From NCBI RefSeq assembly GCF_003545715.1, contig NZ_QVNU01000005.1, positions 248,001-312,000 on the forward strand: DNA of 64,000 bases. Direction: 5' to 3'. Within the stretch, counting starts at the first letter, position 1. Each line of letters opens with the position of its first letter. Source of the DNA: Taibaiella koreensis (lineage in GTDB: Bacteria > Bacteroidota > Bacteroidia > Chitinophagales > Chitinophagaceae). A program made the translations under genes and the position numbers. The notes below the pieces were generated by a model that did no database searches, was not told the DNA's origin, and worked only from the letters and a program-made list of their open reading frames with translations. Of this stretch, positions 1-8,905 are shown in pieces.

Positions 1-964
1 CTATTGGCACGGTCTTTTTAAAGGTTTCCAGGGTAAGCTCCTGTTCCTTATTGTTGCCGGCCTTCCTGAATTTCAGTCGTACATCGGTGCCATTGTACAG
101 TCCGTTGTAGGTTTTCCGCACAATGTTGAAGCCTGTAAAGTCGCCTCTGTTATAGTGCGCAGTAATGATCCCGAACCGGTATACAACGATCTGCCGCTTT
201 GAAGGATCAAAGTAAATGCGCTTGCTGAAGGTGGCCAGCAGCAGCAGGAGCGGAAAAATGAGGATTATGGAAAACCGGTGTTCTGTATCGGAGGGCATGG
301 CCTGGGTAAACACCCTGAACCAGAAATAAAGCAGCGCCAGCAGCAGGATAATGAGCCCGGGTAAGTATTGCCTGCGGCTGTGTCCCGGCCGTAGCCGGTA
401 ACCATCTTTAAACGCTTCAAACCACTGCAGCATCCCTGCGTCCTGCAGCGCATAGTCAACTGCTGGCGTAGCCGGCTGCGCCTTTAGCATGGCCCGGATA
501 GCGGGTAGCAATTCCTCGTCAAACACCGTCTTTCCCTTGTCCTGGCCATTGAAGTAGGGGGAAATACGATAGCCTTTACCGTAACGGTCACGCTTGCTCT
601 TGAGACGGTAATACAATCCGACCGAGGTCATGAGCACAATCTCCCCTGCCTCATCGAACCGCATCAGGCTACGGCCGCGGCCTAAAGTACGCTGGGATAT
701 CGTCTGGTTGATGAGGTCGAAGGTAATGGTCCTGCGGCTCAGCAGCAGGAGGGGAATGCAGGCCAGGAGCAGCGGCAGCATCAGGATTCCCGGAGCAAGG
801 TTTTTATAAGTGATCTGGCTAAGATCGGCCCGGAAGGCGAACAAAATAATGACGAGGGGCATTAGCAGCAGCAGCAGTACCATAAGCACAATGCCTACGG
901 GCATCAGGAAGGCCAGCGGCTTGATACTGATCTTGTCCGGCCCCGTCTTAAAATAAGCAGCCAT
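1..964 (-). CDS. Hypothetical membrane protein, C-terminus cut by window edge
   Basis: The reverse strand stays open from an ATG at 962-964 to the left edge (at least 321 residues, no stop), so the C-terminus is missing. The start begins MAAYFKTGPDKIS. I see hydrophobic stretches at roughly residues 20-43 and 55-75, and two more near residues 195-240, separated by a soluble loop. The region after the last helix (YFDPSKRQIVVYRFGI) resembles the beta-rich part of membrane-anchored PH-like proteins, but this is weak. Its ATG overlaps the stop of the upstream gene in an ATGA arrangement, so the two are almost certainly co-translated. Function unknown. Confidence 0.6.
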   Translation of the reverse strand, partial: MAAYFKTGPDKISIKPLAFLMPVGIVLMVLLLLLMPLVIILFAFRADLSQITYKNLAPGILMLPLLLACIPLLLLSRRTITFDLINQTISQRTLGRGRSLMRFDEAGEIVLMTSVGLYYRLKSKRDRYGKGYRISPYFNGQDKGKTVFDEELLPAIRAMLKAQPATPAVDYALQDAGMLQWFEAFKDGYRLRPGHSRRQYLPGLIILLLALLYFWFRVFTQAMPSDTEHRFSIILIFPLLLLLATFSKRIYFDPSKRQIVVYRFGIITAHYNRGDFTGFNIVRKTYNGLYNGTDVRLKFRKAGNNKEQELTLETFKKTVPI

Positions 965-1557
965 CAGGAAACAGCTTTTTTAGCGTTCGCCTTTCGCTTG
1001 ATCCAACCTATCACGAACATTATAATAAAGAACGGGATCAGGAGGAGAAATGGCTGGTCTGTCAGGCGCCCCAGGAGGCTTATACGCGCTACGTCCCAAT
1101 CGTGGATGTCGCGATCCAGCAGCGTTTCGCCATGCGCCTTCAGCCCGAAAAGCGTGACCTCCCGCTTATCGCCCATGAAAAAACGGTCGATCGCTTTAAA
1201 GAAACCGCCCTTCCTCGCCTCAGCCAGCTGAGCCTTCATTACTTTGACGGTTATCGTGTCGCCTTCTTTCAGTTGCCCGGCAATAGCATCGCGGTCATCG
1301 CCTCCCTGCCAGGGCAGGCGCAGGTTGATGGGCTCCTGCCGTACTTTGATAAACAAATAAGAGGCCAGGACCCTGTCCTGTTTTTTTTGCTGCATTTGCC
1401 ACAGCTCAGTGATCACGAATTGCTGCGTGGTAAAATCGGCTTCTGTGCGGGTGGCCTGCTCCTTGCCTATGTCATCGGCTCCCTTCATGATCCAGAAGCA
1501 GAGCAAGGTGCCGATCACGAAAAAGGCGATGATCCCGTAGATGATTTTCTTTGTCAT
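964..1557 (-). CDS. Hypothetical membrane protein, 197 aa
   Basis: I do not recognise the family. The protein has an N-terminal helix (IIYGIIAFFVIGTLLCFWIM, residues 5-24), a mostly soluble middle (about residues 30-160) rich in beta-type sequence, and a C-terminal helix (FLLLIPFFIIMFVIGW, about 170-185) followed by a basic tail. This resembles a bitopic membrane protein with an extracytoplasmic domain. It is the first gene of a two-gene leftward operon; its TGA overlaps the ATG of the next membrane protein. A TACTTTTG promoter element lies 23 bases upstream. The partner is also a membrane protein, suggesting a joint envelope role (inference). Confidence 0.6.
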   Translation of the reverse strand: MTKKIIYGIIAFFVIGTLLCFWIMKGADDIGKEQATRTEADFTTQQFVITELWQMQQKKQDRVLASYLFIKVRQEPINLRLPWQGGDDRDAIAGQLKEGDTITVKVMKAQLAEARKGGFFKAIDRFFMGDKREVTLFGLKAHGETLLDRDIHDWDVARISLLGRLTDQPFLLLIPFFIIMFVIGWIKRKANAKKAVS

Positions 1558-1579
1558 AGTACCGGTTGCGCTTTTGATC

Positions 1580-1587
1580 CAAAAGTA
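1580..1587 (-). promoter_or_regulatory. -7 promoter element for the 1557 membrane operon
   Basis: The reverse strand reads TACTTTTG, an exact match to the Bacteroidota sigma-A -7 consensus TAnnTTTG, 22 bases before the ATG at 1557. No good TTTG was found at the expected -33 position. Confidence 0.45.
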
Positions 1588-1747
1588 TCGGTTAGCGGCA
1601 GCCCGCGGCGGTCATTTATTTATTCGCTTCCTTTTTCTCCAAAATTGCCGGGATACAATTATTATTTATGGCTTTCGGTTTATTTAATACAGGAATTTTC
1701 TCATTAATATTTACTTTGCAACCATTTTCTAAAAATTTTTCTCCTGG

Positions 1748-3025
1748 ATGGAACGTTTCACGGGATTGATCGGCATAGCGCTGATCCTCGGTATTGCTTT
1801 TTTGTGCTCCAACAATAAAAGGAGGATCAATGTGCGGTTGGTGGTCAGCGGCCTTCTTTTACAGGTGGTGATTGCCCTGCTGATACTGAAGATCCAGAAA
1901 GTACAGCAATTCTTTGGTTTGCTGGGCAGGGGCATGCAAAAGATCGAGGGCTTTGCCAAGGAAGGCGCCGCCTTTGTTTATGGCGGCATCGTTACCCAAA
2001 CGGGCTCCCATGGCAATGTCCCCTACCGTACGGTGATCGAGGGCGACAACCCTTTTGTATTCGGCTTCAGCGTTACGGCAGCGATCATATTGGTTTGCGT
2101 GCTGGTCGCTATTTTTTATCATATCGGGCTCATGCAACGTATTGTTTCGGTGATTGCAAAAGGCATGAACTTTGTGATGCGGGTAAGCGGCGCCGAAGCC
2201 CTCAGCAACGTTGCCAGCGCCTTTGTAGGACAAGTGGAAGCCCAGGTGATGATACGCCCATACCTCAAAGGCATGACCAAGAGTGAGCTGCTGGCATCCA
2301 TGAGCGGCAGCCTCGCCTGTATCGCCGGCGGCATCCTGATCGTATACGCCAATATGGGCGCCCAGGCAGGTTTCAACCTGGCGCCTAAGCTCATCATGGC
2401 CAGCCTGATGGCCGCTCCCGGCGCGCTGGTCATCTCCAAGATCGTTTTTCCCGAAACGGAGGTATCCCAGACCATGGGCAAAGTGAAGCTGGAGGTCAAA
2501 AGCGAGTACACCAACCTGATCGATGCCATTTCGCATGCTGCAGCCGACGGCTTTAAGATCGCCATGAACGTGATCGCCATGTTGATCGGCTTCATCGCGC
2601 TCATCGCGCTTATCGATTGGTCGCTGCTAAAAATAGGCCACCTCTTCAACCCCGGTCTGAACCTTTCCCTTAACTGGATCTTCGGGAAGTTGTTCTATCC
2701 CTTTGCCTGGTCGATGGGCATTCCCAGGGAAGACGTGAACAATGCGGCAACATTGCTGGGTCAGAAGCTGACGGTGAACGAATTCCTGGCTTTTAAGAGC
2801 CTGACTTCCAAAGAAGTACCTATTGTAACGGAAAAGGGCCTGCTTATCGTGACGACAGCGATATGCGGTTTCGCCAATTTTAGCAGCGTGGGTATGCAAA
2901 TAGGCGGCATTGGCGCACTGGCGCCCGAGCGCAGGGAAGACCTGGCCAGGCTTGGCCTTAAAGCCTTGCTTTGCGGTACCCTGGCCTCTTACCTCAGTGC
3001 CAGCATTGCGGGTATCCTCATGTAA
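1748..3025 (+). CDS. nupC: NupC-type concentrative nucleoside transporter
   Basis: This is a 425-residue inner-membrane symporter of the CNT family, which takes up nucleosides with H+ or Na+. Supporting motifs are GQVEAQVMIRPYL (residues 161-173, matching the conserved GQxEA helix), the preceding FGFSVTAAIILVCV helix, and the C-terminal GMQIGGIGALAPERR block that is near-invariant in the family. Length fits the usual 400-425 residues. The ATG at 1748 is the first start in frame that gives a proper first transmembrane helix. The next gene starts 37 bases downstream on the same strand and may be co-transcribed. Substrate preference cannot be read from sequence. Confidence 0.92.
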   Translation: MERFTGLIGIALILGIAFLCSNNKRRINVRLVVSGLLLQVVIALLILKIQKVQQFFGLLGRGMQKIEGFAKEGAAFVYGGIVTQTGSHGNVPYRTVIEGDNPFVFGFSVTAAIILVCVLVAIFYHIGLMQRIVSVIAKGMNFVMRVSGAEALSNVASAFVGQVEAQVMIRPYLKGMTKSELLASMSGSLACIAGGILIVYANMGAQAGFNLAPKLIMASLMAAPGALVISKIVFPETEVSQTMGKVKLEVKSEYTNLIDAISHAAADGFKIAMNVIAMLIGFIALIALIDWSLLKIGHLFNPGLNLSLNWIFGKLFYPFAWSMGIPREDVNNAATLLGQKLTVNEFLAFKSLTSKEVPIVTEKGLLIVTTAICGFANFSSVGMQIGGIGALAPERREDLARLGLKALLCGTLASYLSASIAGILM

Positions 3026-3062
3026 AACAAAAAACGCCTGCAGACCGTTATATAAAAAACAA

Positions 3063-4076
3063 ATGCCGATGAAAAGATTGCTTTTCCTGCTGCTCCTTTC
3101 ACCGGTCCTGCAAGTTTATAGCCAGCAGGCAACACGCCTCTTTTACTTTACACGCCCGACCGATTCTTTTACCCTTGTCGGCGTAAAAAACAGCCGTGGC
3201 AAGATCATTATCCCGGCCCGTTACCGCGATTTTCCCGATCATGATACACATCAACCCATCAAAGATTCAATCATCTTCATGGCCGATGGGCGCCGCAGCA
3301 CCGACGAAACGCCTGCTGCCAGCTACGGCGATGCCTTCGACCGTGAAGGCAAGCTGCTGTATCATCCGATGGTTTTTGACAATGGCCCCGATTACTTTGA
3401 AGAAGGGCTGACCCGATGTGTGGAAAAAGATAAAGTGGGATTTGCCGACCGCCGCGGTCTGGTGGTCATCCAGCCACAGTGGGACTGGGCCAGTCCGTTT
3501 AGCTATGGCTATGCCTGGGCCTGCAGGGATTGCTATCTCGATCGCAGCCGGGATCCGGAGCATCCCGATATCCTGTTCCGGCCAGGCTCCCGCCGGATCG
3601 TGATCAACAAGGAAGGCAAAGAAGTGCAGCCCATGGAAGCGCCGGCCTCGCCGCTGGACCTGAAGACCGACGAGGGCTACCTGCCTTACCCTTTCCGTTA
3701 TACCGTTGCCGAGCAACAGTTGGTAGATAGCTTTGACCGTACAGAGGTGCTGCACAAGCTGGCTTTTATGAATTACAGCCCCAGGGTGACCGGGAAGGAA
3801 GCAAGACTCCGCTTCGAGCTGATCGAAAAGCCGCCTGCAAACCCCGGCTATGTGGTGCAGGCCTATCGCTATAAGGACGGCGTATACCGCGCAGCAGACG
3901 ACATGCAGTTCTTTGTCGACGCCAGAGGGGCCTGGTTCTATAATCCTTTTTTTGATGCGCCCCGGCCTTTCGGCCAATGGCTGCAGCAGGAGTTGAAAGC
4001 CTCCGACGACTATTTCAGGACCTACCCCGATGCGCCTAACCGCTTTGACACCCAACTGTTCAGGAAAACCCGTTAA
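3063..4076 (+). CDS. Secreted WG-repeat protein, 337 aa
   Basis: The chosen ATG at 3063 gives a clear signal peptide (MPMKRLLFLLLLSPVLQVYSQ). The frame is open further upstream, but only as an overlap with nupC. The mature protein contains WG-repeat-like beta units: the VGVKNSRGKIIIPARY segment near residue 40 and VGFADRRGLVVIQPQWDWA near residue 125 follow the pattern of a Gly-Phe-x-Asp turn, VI strand and aromatic end. WG proteins are usually exported beta-propeller-like modules of unknown binding function. It lies 37 bases after nupC. A perfect palindromic repeat starts one base after its stop codon. Confidence 0.7.
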   Translation: MPMKRLLFLLLLSPVLQVYSQQATRLFYFTRPTDSFTLVGVKNSRGKIIIPARYRDFPDHDTHQPIKDSIIFMADGRRSTDETPAASYGDAFDREGKLLYHPMVFDNGPDYFEEGLTRCVEKDKVGFADRRGLVVIQPQWDWASPFSYGYAWACRDCYLDRSRDPEHPDILFRPGSRRIVINKEGKEVQPMEAPASPLDLKTDEGYLPYPFRYTVAEQQLVDSFDRTEVLHKLAFMNYSPRVTGKEARLRFELIEKPPANPGYVVQAYRYKDGVYRAADDMQFFVDARGAWFYNPFFDAPRPFGQWLQQELKASDDYFRTYPDAPNRFDTQLFRKTR

Positions 4077-4077
4077 C

Positions 4078-4168
4078 GTTACCCTGTAGAGACGTTGCAT
4101 GCAACGTCTCTACAGGGTAACCCATGCAACGTCTCTACAGGTAACCCATGCAATGTCTCTAAAGGGCA
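4078..4168. repeat. 44-bp perfect palindrome plus two degenerate half copies
   Basis: Positions 4078-4121 form a perfect 44-bp palindrome centred on TTGCATGCAA, with outer arms reading GTTACCCTGTAGAGACG and its complement. Two shorter direct copies of the right arm follow (about 4125-4146 and 4149-4168), the last with mismatches. The block begins one base after the stop codon of the WG-repeat gene, so it could also act as a transcription terminator or mRNA-end hairpin. A related core, GACGTTGCATGCAACGC, recurs at 62754-62770. Confidence 0.85.
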
Positions 4169-4205
4169 CAACCGACATTTCCCGTGCCGGATAGCCAATT
4201 TATCT

Positions 4206-4213
4206 TAATTTTG
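4206..4213 (+). promoter_or_regulatory. -7 promoter element for trmB
   Basis: TAATTTTG matches the Bacteroidota -7 consensus exactly, 33 bases before the chosen trmB start. It supports the start at 4247 over the earlier in-frame ATG at 4184, which lies upstream of this element. Confidence 0.5.
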
Positions 4214-4246
4214 CGCTCCCTTAAAGGGATATTAGCGTGTTTTTTC

Positions 4247-4975
4247 ATGGGACAAAAGAAACTGATCCGCTTCGAAGCGATCAAAGGATTTGAGAATGTG
4301 CTGGAATACCCCAAAGAGATGAAGGGTAAATGGCATACTTTTTTTAAGAACGATCATCCGATCACGCTGGAACTGGCCTGCGGCAAAGGCGAATATTCGG
4401 TAGGCCTCGGCCGCCTGTATCCGGAAAGAAATTTTATCGGCATCGATCTGAAAGGCAACCGCATCTGGCGCGGCGCCAAAACAGCGTTGGAGGAAGGTCT
4501 GGGCAATGTGGCTTTTGTGCGTTCCCATATCGACAAGCTGACCGACTATTTTATGCCGGGCGAGGTTGCCGAGATCTGGATCACCTTTCCCGATCCGCAG
4601 CTGCGTGGTTCACGCATGAAGAAAAGACTGACTTTCCCCCGTTTCCTGCGGCTATACCAGCAGGTACTGCAGCCCGGCGGTCCTATCAACCTTAAGACCG
4701 ATAGCCCCGACCTGTACCAATTTACCAAAACAGTGATCGGGCTGTACGACCTGGAGATGTTGGCCGACGACGACAATATTTATGCCAATGGCGAAGTGAG
4801 CCCCGAGTTGGCTATCAAAACACATTACGAAGGCCTGGATATCGCCGGCAGCAACCGCGTGCATTATCTCCGGTTCCGGATAACGGGTGACCTTCCTCTT
4901 GAAACAGACCAGGAGCTGAAAGAAATGTTCCGGATGCAGGAAGATGAAGCCGATGATGATGAAACGGGGGATTAA
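4247..4975 (+). CDS. trmB: tRNA (guanine-N7)-methyltransferase TrmB
   Basis: TrmB uses S-adenosylmethionine to methylate N7 of G46 in the tRNA variable loop. The 242-residue protein shows the SAM-binding motif LELACGKGEY (41-50), FIGIDLKG (63-70) and the family signature TFPDP (113-117), followed by the basic RMKKRLTFPRF segment. The start at 4247 (MGQKKLIRF) gives the usual length; the in-frame ATG at 4184 would add 21 residues and lies upstream of the promoter element. The C-terminus is acidic (EDEADDDETGD). A hairpin terminator follows at 5001. Confidence 0.93.
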   Translation: MGQKKLIRFEAIKGFENVLEYPKEMKGKWHTFFKNDHPITLELACGKGEYSVGLGRLYPERNFIGIDLKGNRIWRGAKTALEEGLGNVAFVRSHIDKLTDYFMPGEVAEIWITFPDPQLRGSRMKKRLTFPRFLRLYQQVLQPGGPINLKTDSPDLYQFTKTVIGLYDLEMLADDDNIYANGEVSPELAIKTHYEGLDIAGSNRVHYLRFRITGDLPLETDQELKEMFRMQEDEADDDETGD

Positions 4976-5000
4976 ATATCCCTATTCCGGAAAAATGAAT

Positions 5001-5032
5001 AAAACCTGCACAACACTATGCAGGTTTTTTTG
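5001..5032 (+). terminator. Rho-independent terminator after trmB
   Basis: An 8-bp stem AACCTGCA / TGCAGGTT with an 8-base loop is followed by a run of Ts. Confidence 0.8.
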
Positions 5033-5183
5033 TTGCTTTTTACGACTTGAATCACTCGTAAAAAAAGTCCCGGATCTATGTTAATTTAGGGTAAAGAAAC
5101 CGGCTGAAACCATTGATCATTAAGGTCTATACCCCTATGCGGGGTATTTTGCCGCTTCACCTTTTCTTAACTCAAAAATACTT

Positions 5184-5191
5184 TACATTTG
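5184..5191 (+). promoter_or_regulatory. -7 promoter element for prc
   Basis: TACATTTG is an exact TAnnTTTG match, 40 bases before the prc ATG. Confidence 0.5.
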
Positions 5192-5231
5192 CTTTTGACG
5201 TTAAACTAACAATCAATTATTTAATACAGAT

Positions 5232-7448
5232 ATGCTGCGATTCATGCGAAACAAGATCCTGATACCTGCCCTTATCGTGACTGCCCTGGCTGTGTTCTTT
5301 TCGTTCCGGTACCTTGGCGGTGATGGCGGCGGCACCAGCAACGATACAGAGCATAAGACGATCCTGAATACGGTAATGATGGTGCTATCGCAAGGACACT
5401 ATGCACCCAGGCCCATCGACGATGCTTTTTCCCAATCGGTATACGACAAAACATTGGAAAGCCTGGATTATGAAAAGCGTTTTTTCCTGCAATCCGACGT
5501 AGACAACCTGGGCACGTACCGCAATAAGATTGACGACGAGATCAAGGATAATTCACTGGAATTCTTTGACAAGATCAACAACCTTTTCCTGCAAAGAGTA
5601 ACTGTAGCTGAGGGCTATTATAAAGCGATCCTGAGCAAGCCCTTTACCTTCAGCAGCAACGAGGAGATAGAGCTGGACGGTAAAAAAATGGGCTTCGCCA
5701 AAAACGAAGAAGACCTGAAAGGCCGCTGGGAAAAGTATCTCAAGTACAGGGTACTGGCCAAATATATCGACCTCAAAAATGCAGAAGACAAAAAAGCAAA
5801 GGATTCGGCACGGTACAAAGTGCGTGACTTTGCTTCAATGGAAAAGGAAGCCCGCGAAACAATCGGAAAAGTACAGGATCGCTTTTTCAAGAGGCTGAAG
5901 AAGATGAACGATAATGATCGCTTCGCCATATTCATGAACAGTATTACCGGTTCGGAAGATCCGCATACAGACTTCCTGCCTCCTGAAGATAAAAAGCGCT
6001 TTGATGAAATGATGTCGGGCAGCTTTATCGGCATTGGCGCTTCCCTGCAACAACAGGAGGATGGTAAAATCAAAGTGGCATCCATCATTACCGGCAGTCC
6101 GGCCTGGAAACAGGGACATCTGAAATCTGAAGATGTGATCGAAAAAGTAGCGCAGGGCGAGCAAACACCGGTAGATGTGGAAGGTATGGAAACCGACGAA
6201 GTAGTAAAGCTTATCCGTGGTCCCAAGGATACCGAAGTACGACTGAGCGTAAAGCATAACGATGGCACCAAAGAAGTGGTTCCTATTATAAGGGGCACCG
6301 TTGATTACGAAGATGCCTTTGCCAAATCGGCTGTTATCGAGAACCAGGGCAAGAAGATCGGCTATATCTATCTTCCCGAATTCTACGCTGATTTCAGCGG
6401 CAATGGCAGTGGCCACTACAGCGGTAAGGATGTTGCTGCAGAAGTAACCAAGCTGAAGGCAGAAAACGTGGACGGTATTGTGCTCGATCTCCGCAACAAT
6501 GGCGGCGGTTCGCTTACCGATGTAGTTGACATGGCAGGTATCTTTGTGGGTAAAGGCCCTGTGGTACAGGTACGCGCCAGCGGCAATCAAAGCGTAACCC
6601 TGAAAAGCCAGAATCCCACACCGTTGTACACCGGCCCGCTGGCCATTATGGTGAACAACGGCAGCGCATCTGCTTCCGAGATCATGGCTGCTGCTATGCA
6701 GGATTATGGCAGGGCTGTGGTGATCGGTACCAATACTTTTGGCAAAGGCACCGTGCAAAAATTGGTGGCGCTGGATCAGTTTGTGAACTCTTCGATGAGG
6801 GACCAGATCATTTCCGCTTTCAACCGTGCCAAAGGCGGCGATGCGACCTACGACGGCATCGGTTCATTGAAACTGACCATCCAGAAATTTTATCGTGTCA
6901 ATGGCGGTTCCACTCAATTGAAGGGTGTTACGCCCGATATCATTTTGCCCGATGCTTACGAGCAGCTGGACAATATAGGCGAGCGTAGGGATAAAGCAGC
7001 GCTGCCCTGGGATAAGATCAATCCTTCCAATTATAAGATATGGGACTACCCGCCGGCGCTGGCAGGCCTGCGCGCCAACAGCAAGAAGAGGGTAGAAGGT
7101 AATGAGACCTTCAAGATCATCAAGCAAACGGGCGATCGCCTGAAACAGCAACAGGACAACAATATCATGCCACTGAACGAGACCAAGTTCATTGCCCGGC
7201 AAAAAGAAGCGGAAGCATTGAGCAAAAAGCTGGAAGAGCTGGATAAGATCGCCAGCCCCATCACGGTGCAAAACCTGAAAGCAGATATGGGCCGCATCAA
7301 TATCGACTCCAGCTCCCGCACCAAGAACAACGAATGGTTAAAAGCGCTGAAAAAAGACGTTTATATCGCCGAGACGACCAATGTGCTTAACGACTGGATC
7401 ACCAGCACCGCCAAAGTAGTGAAGCTGAGCCCGGCGCATGCCGACTAG
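5232..7448 (+). CDS. prc: Tail-specific (C-terminal processing) protease, S41 family
   Basis: This 738-residue periplasmic serine protease degrades or trims proteins with exposed hydrophobic C-termini. It has an N-terminal signal/anchor (residues 6-24), a long helical N-domain, a PDZ domain at about 255-340 (FIGIGASLQQQEDGKI start), and the S41 catalytic domain at about 345-570. The Ser/Lys dyad is visible: NNGSASASEIM gives Ser480, and NTFGKGTVQ gives Lys505, 25 residues apart as in E. coli Tsp. The C-terminal third matches the extra helical domain (DUF3340 type) of the Prc subgroup and distinguishes it from the shorter CtpA-type enzyme at 38329. It appears monocistronic, with its own promoter and terminator. 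Confidence 0.93.
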   Translation: MLRFMRNKILIPALIVTALAVFFSFRYLGGDGGGTSNDTEHKTILNTVMMVLSQGHYAPRPIDDAFSQSVYDKTLESLDYEKRFFLQSDVDNLGTYRNKIDDEIKDNSLEFFDKINNLFLQRVTVAEGYYKAILSKPFTFSSNEEIELDGKKMGFAKNEEDLKGRWEKYLKYRVLAKYIDLKNAEDKKAKDSARYKVRDFASMEKEARETIGKVQDRFFKRLKKMNDNDRFAIFMNSITGSEDPHTDFLPPEDKKRFDEMMSGSFIGIGASLQQQEDGKIKVASIITGSPAWKQGHLKSEDVIEKVAQGEQTPVDVEGMETDEVVKLIRGPKDTEVRLSVKHNDGTKEVVPIIRGTVDYEDAFAKSAVIENQGKKIGYIYLPEFYADFSGNGSGHYSGKDVAAEVTKLKAENVDGIVLDLRNNGGGSLTDVVDMAGIFVGKGPVVQVRASGNQSVTLKSQNPTPLYTGPLAIMVNNGSASASEIMAAAMQDYGRAVVIGTNTFGKGTVQKLVALDQFVNSSMRDQIISAFNRAKGGDATYDGIGSLKLTIQKFYRVNGGSTQLKGVTPDIILPDAYEQLDNIGERRDKAALPWDKINPSNYKIWDYPPALAGLRANSKKRVEGNETFKIIKQTGDRLKQQQDNNIMPLNETKFIARQKEAEALSKKLEELDKIASPITVQNLKADMGRINIDSSSRTKNNEWLKALKKDVYIAETTNVLNDWITSTAKVVKLSPAHAD

Positions 7449-7490
7449 TAAGTAAAAAATTAAAAGTGAAAAGTAAAAAATAGAAAGTAT

Positions 7491-7519
7491 AAAGGACTGC
7501 CCTATGGTGGTCCTTTTTT
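7491..7519 (+). terminator. Terminator after prc
   Basis: Stem AAAGGAC / GTCCTTT with a 12-base loop is followed by T6, 42 bases after the prc stop. Confidence 0.65.
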
Positions 7520-7573
7520 GTTGCTGCGATAGGAGCCACGTATCTGGCTTCTCTTTCTTTTGTATCATTGCAC

Positions 7574-8206
7574 ATGATTTTCCGGCTATCCGATGAAGAC
7601 CTCTGGTTTCCCGATCCCGCCCTGGCCGAAGAGGACGGGTTGCTGGCGGTTGGCGGTGACCTGAGCGGGGCACGCCTGCGACTGGCCTATGCGCAGGGTA
7701 TATTTCCCTGGTTCAGCAAAGGTGATCCGGTATTGTGGTACGCTCCTCACGAACGCTGTGTGCTGTTTCCCGGTAGTATCCATATGAGTAAGAGCATGCA
7801 GCAGGTATTGCGGCAAGGTCGCTTCCATATTACCCGGGATACTGCTTTCGGGCAGGTTATCCGCAGTTGTGCGACGATACTACGCAAGGGTCTGGAGGGC
7901 ACCTGGATCACCGGGGCCATGCAACAGGCTTACCTCAACCTTCACCTTGAAGGTATAGCGCACAGCGTGGAAGTATGGAACGGCCCGGAGCTCGTGGGTG
8001 GGCTGTATGGTGTTGCCGTAAATAAGGTCTTTTGTGGGGAAAGCATGTTCAGCAGGACCAGCAACGCCTCTAAGGCAGCATTGATATGGCTTTGTCGCCA
8101 TGGCGGGTATCAATTAATCGACTGCCAGCTGCCCAATCCCCATCTTATGAGCCTGGGTGCAGAGATGATCCCGCGGGAAAAATATTTATCGATATTGCAG
8201 GGCTGA
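7574..8206 (+). CDS. aat: Leucyl/phenylalanyl-tRNA-protein transferase
   Basis: Aat adds Leu or Phe from charged tRNA to proteins with N-terminal Arg or Lys, marking them for ClpS/ClpAP degradation in the bacterial N-degron pathway. The 210-residue protein carries WFPDPALAEEDGLLAVGGDLS (given here in two parts: WFPDPALAEEDG and LLAVGGDLS), FPWFSKGDPVLWYAPHER, the GGLYGVAVNKVFCGESMF core and the LIDCQLPNPHLMSLGA end, all typical. I chose the ATG at 7574; a TTG six bases upstream is in frame but less likely. A clpS gene is present at 53972, so the recognition partner is in the same window. Confidence 0.94.
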   Translation: MIFRLSDEDLWFPDPALAEEDGLLAVGGDLSGARLRLAYAQGIFPWFSKGDPVLWYAPHERCVLFPGSIHMSKSMQQVLRQGRFHITRDTAFGQVIRSCATILRKGLEGTWITGAMQQAYLNLHLEGIAHSVEVWNGPELVGGLYGVAVNKVFCGESMFSRTSNASKAALIWLCRHGGYQLIDCQLPNPHLMSLGAEMIPREKYLSILQG

Positions 8207-8327
8207 CAGAACAAAAGAAGATAAATCGTGTTTTGTTACCTTTTGGAACGGAAGCTACCGGAAAGCGTTCATTGGGCCGGGATTAAAAATAAAATAGCCA
8301 ATCGCTCACTTTCCAGATTTCGCATAC

Positions 8328-8335
8328 TATATTTG
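8328..8335 (+). promoter_or_regulatory. -7 promoter element for the sigma/anti-sigma operon
   Basis: TATATTTG is an exact TAnnTTTG match, ending 22 bases before the TTG start at 8358. The -33 position is poor. If used, the 5' leader would be very short. Confidence 0.45.
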
Positions 8336-8357
8336 AACCGCCGAAAATAAATAATAT

Positions 8358-8903
8358 TTGCCCCCTTATAGTCATCATACCGAAGCAGAGTTGGTCGCAT
8401 TGCTGAAGAGCAAAGACCAGCAAGCGTTTAGTTATCTTTACGATAACTATGGCGCAGCGTTGTATGGTGTGGCCATGAAAATGCTGAACAAGGAAGAGGC
8501 AGCGAAGGATTTGCTCCAGGAGGTCTTCATCAAAATATGGCGTAATATTGCCAGCTACGATCCCTCACGCGGAAGGCTCTACACCTGGATGCTGAATATT
8601 GCGCGCAACGCCGCCATCGATGTGCTGCGTTCGTCCGGATTTAATCAGGACAAAAAAATCTCTGGGATTGAACAAAACGTATATAACGATAATAGTGCTC
8701 TGTCCACTTCGCAGAAGACAGATCACGTTGGCTTGAAACAGATCGTGGAAGGACTAAAAGAGGAATATAGGCTGATCATTGATCTGGCGTACTTTAAAGG
8801 ATTCACCCAGGAAGAAATCGCCAGGGAGCTGAATATACCTGTGGGTACGGTAAAAACCAGGTCAAGAAATGCCCTGTTACAGCTAAAAAGTATAATGAAA
8901 TAA
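8358..8903 (+). CDS. ECF RNA polymerase sigma factor (sigma-70 family)
   Basis: This 181-residue group 4 sigma factor has sigma region 2 at about residues 20-95 (FSYLYDNYG, DLLQEVFIKIW, TWMLNIARNAAID) and sigma region 4 at about 125-178 (FTQEEIARELNIPVGTVKTR). There is no ATG near the N-terminus: a TAA stop lies two codons upstream of the TTG at 8358, so TTG is the probable start, with another TTG at 8391 as alternative. The anti-sigma gene begins two bases after its stop codon. SigK-like pairing with an RskA-type anti-sigma factor is suggested by that neighbour. Confidence 0.9.
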   Translation: MPPYSHHTEAELVALLKSKDQQAFSYLYDNYGAALYGVAMKMLNKEEAAKDLLQEVFIKIWRNIASYDPSRGRLYTWMLNIARNAAIDVLRSSGFNQDKKISGIEQNVYNDNSALSTSQKTDHVGLKQIVEGLKEEYRLIIDLAYFKGFTQEEIARELNIPVGTVKTRSRNALLQLKSIMK

Positions 8904-8905
8904 GC

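Noticed and set aside
1102-1707. 201-codon forward frame opposite the 1557 membrane protein
   Set aside because: Antisense to a gene with clear membrane helices and an ATGA junction; the frame has no recognisable features.
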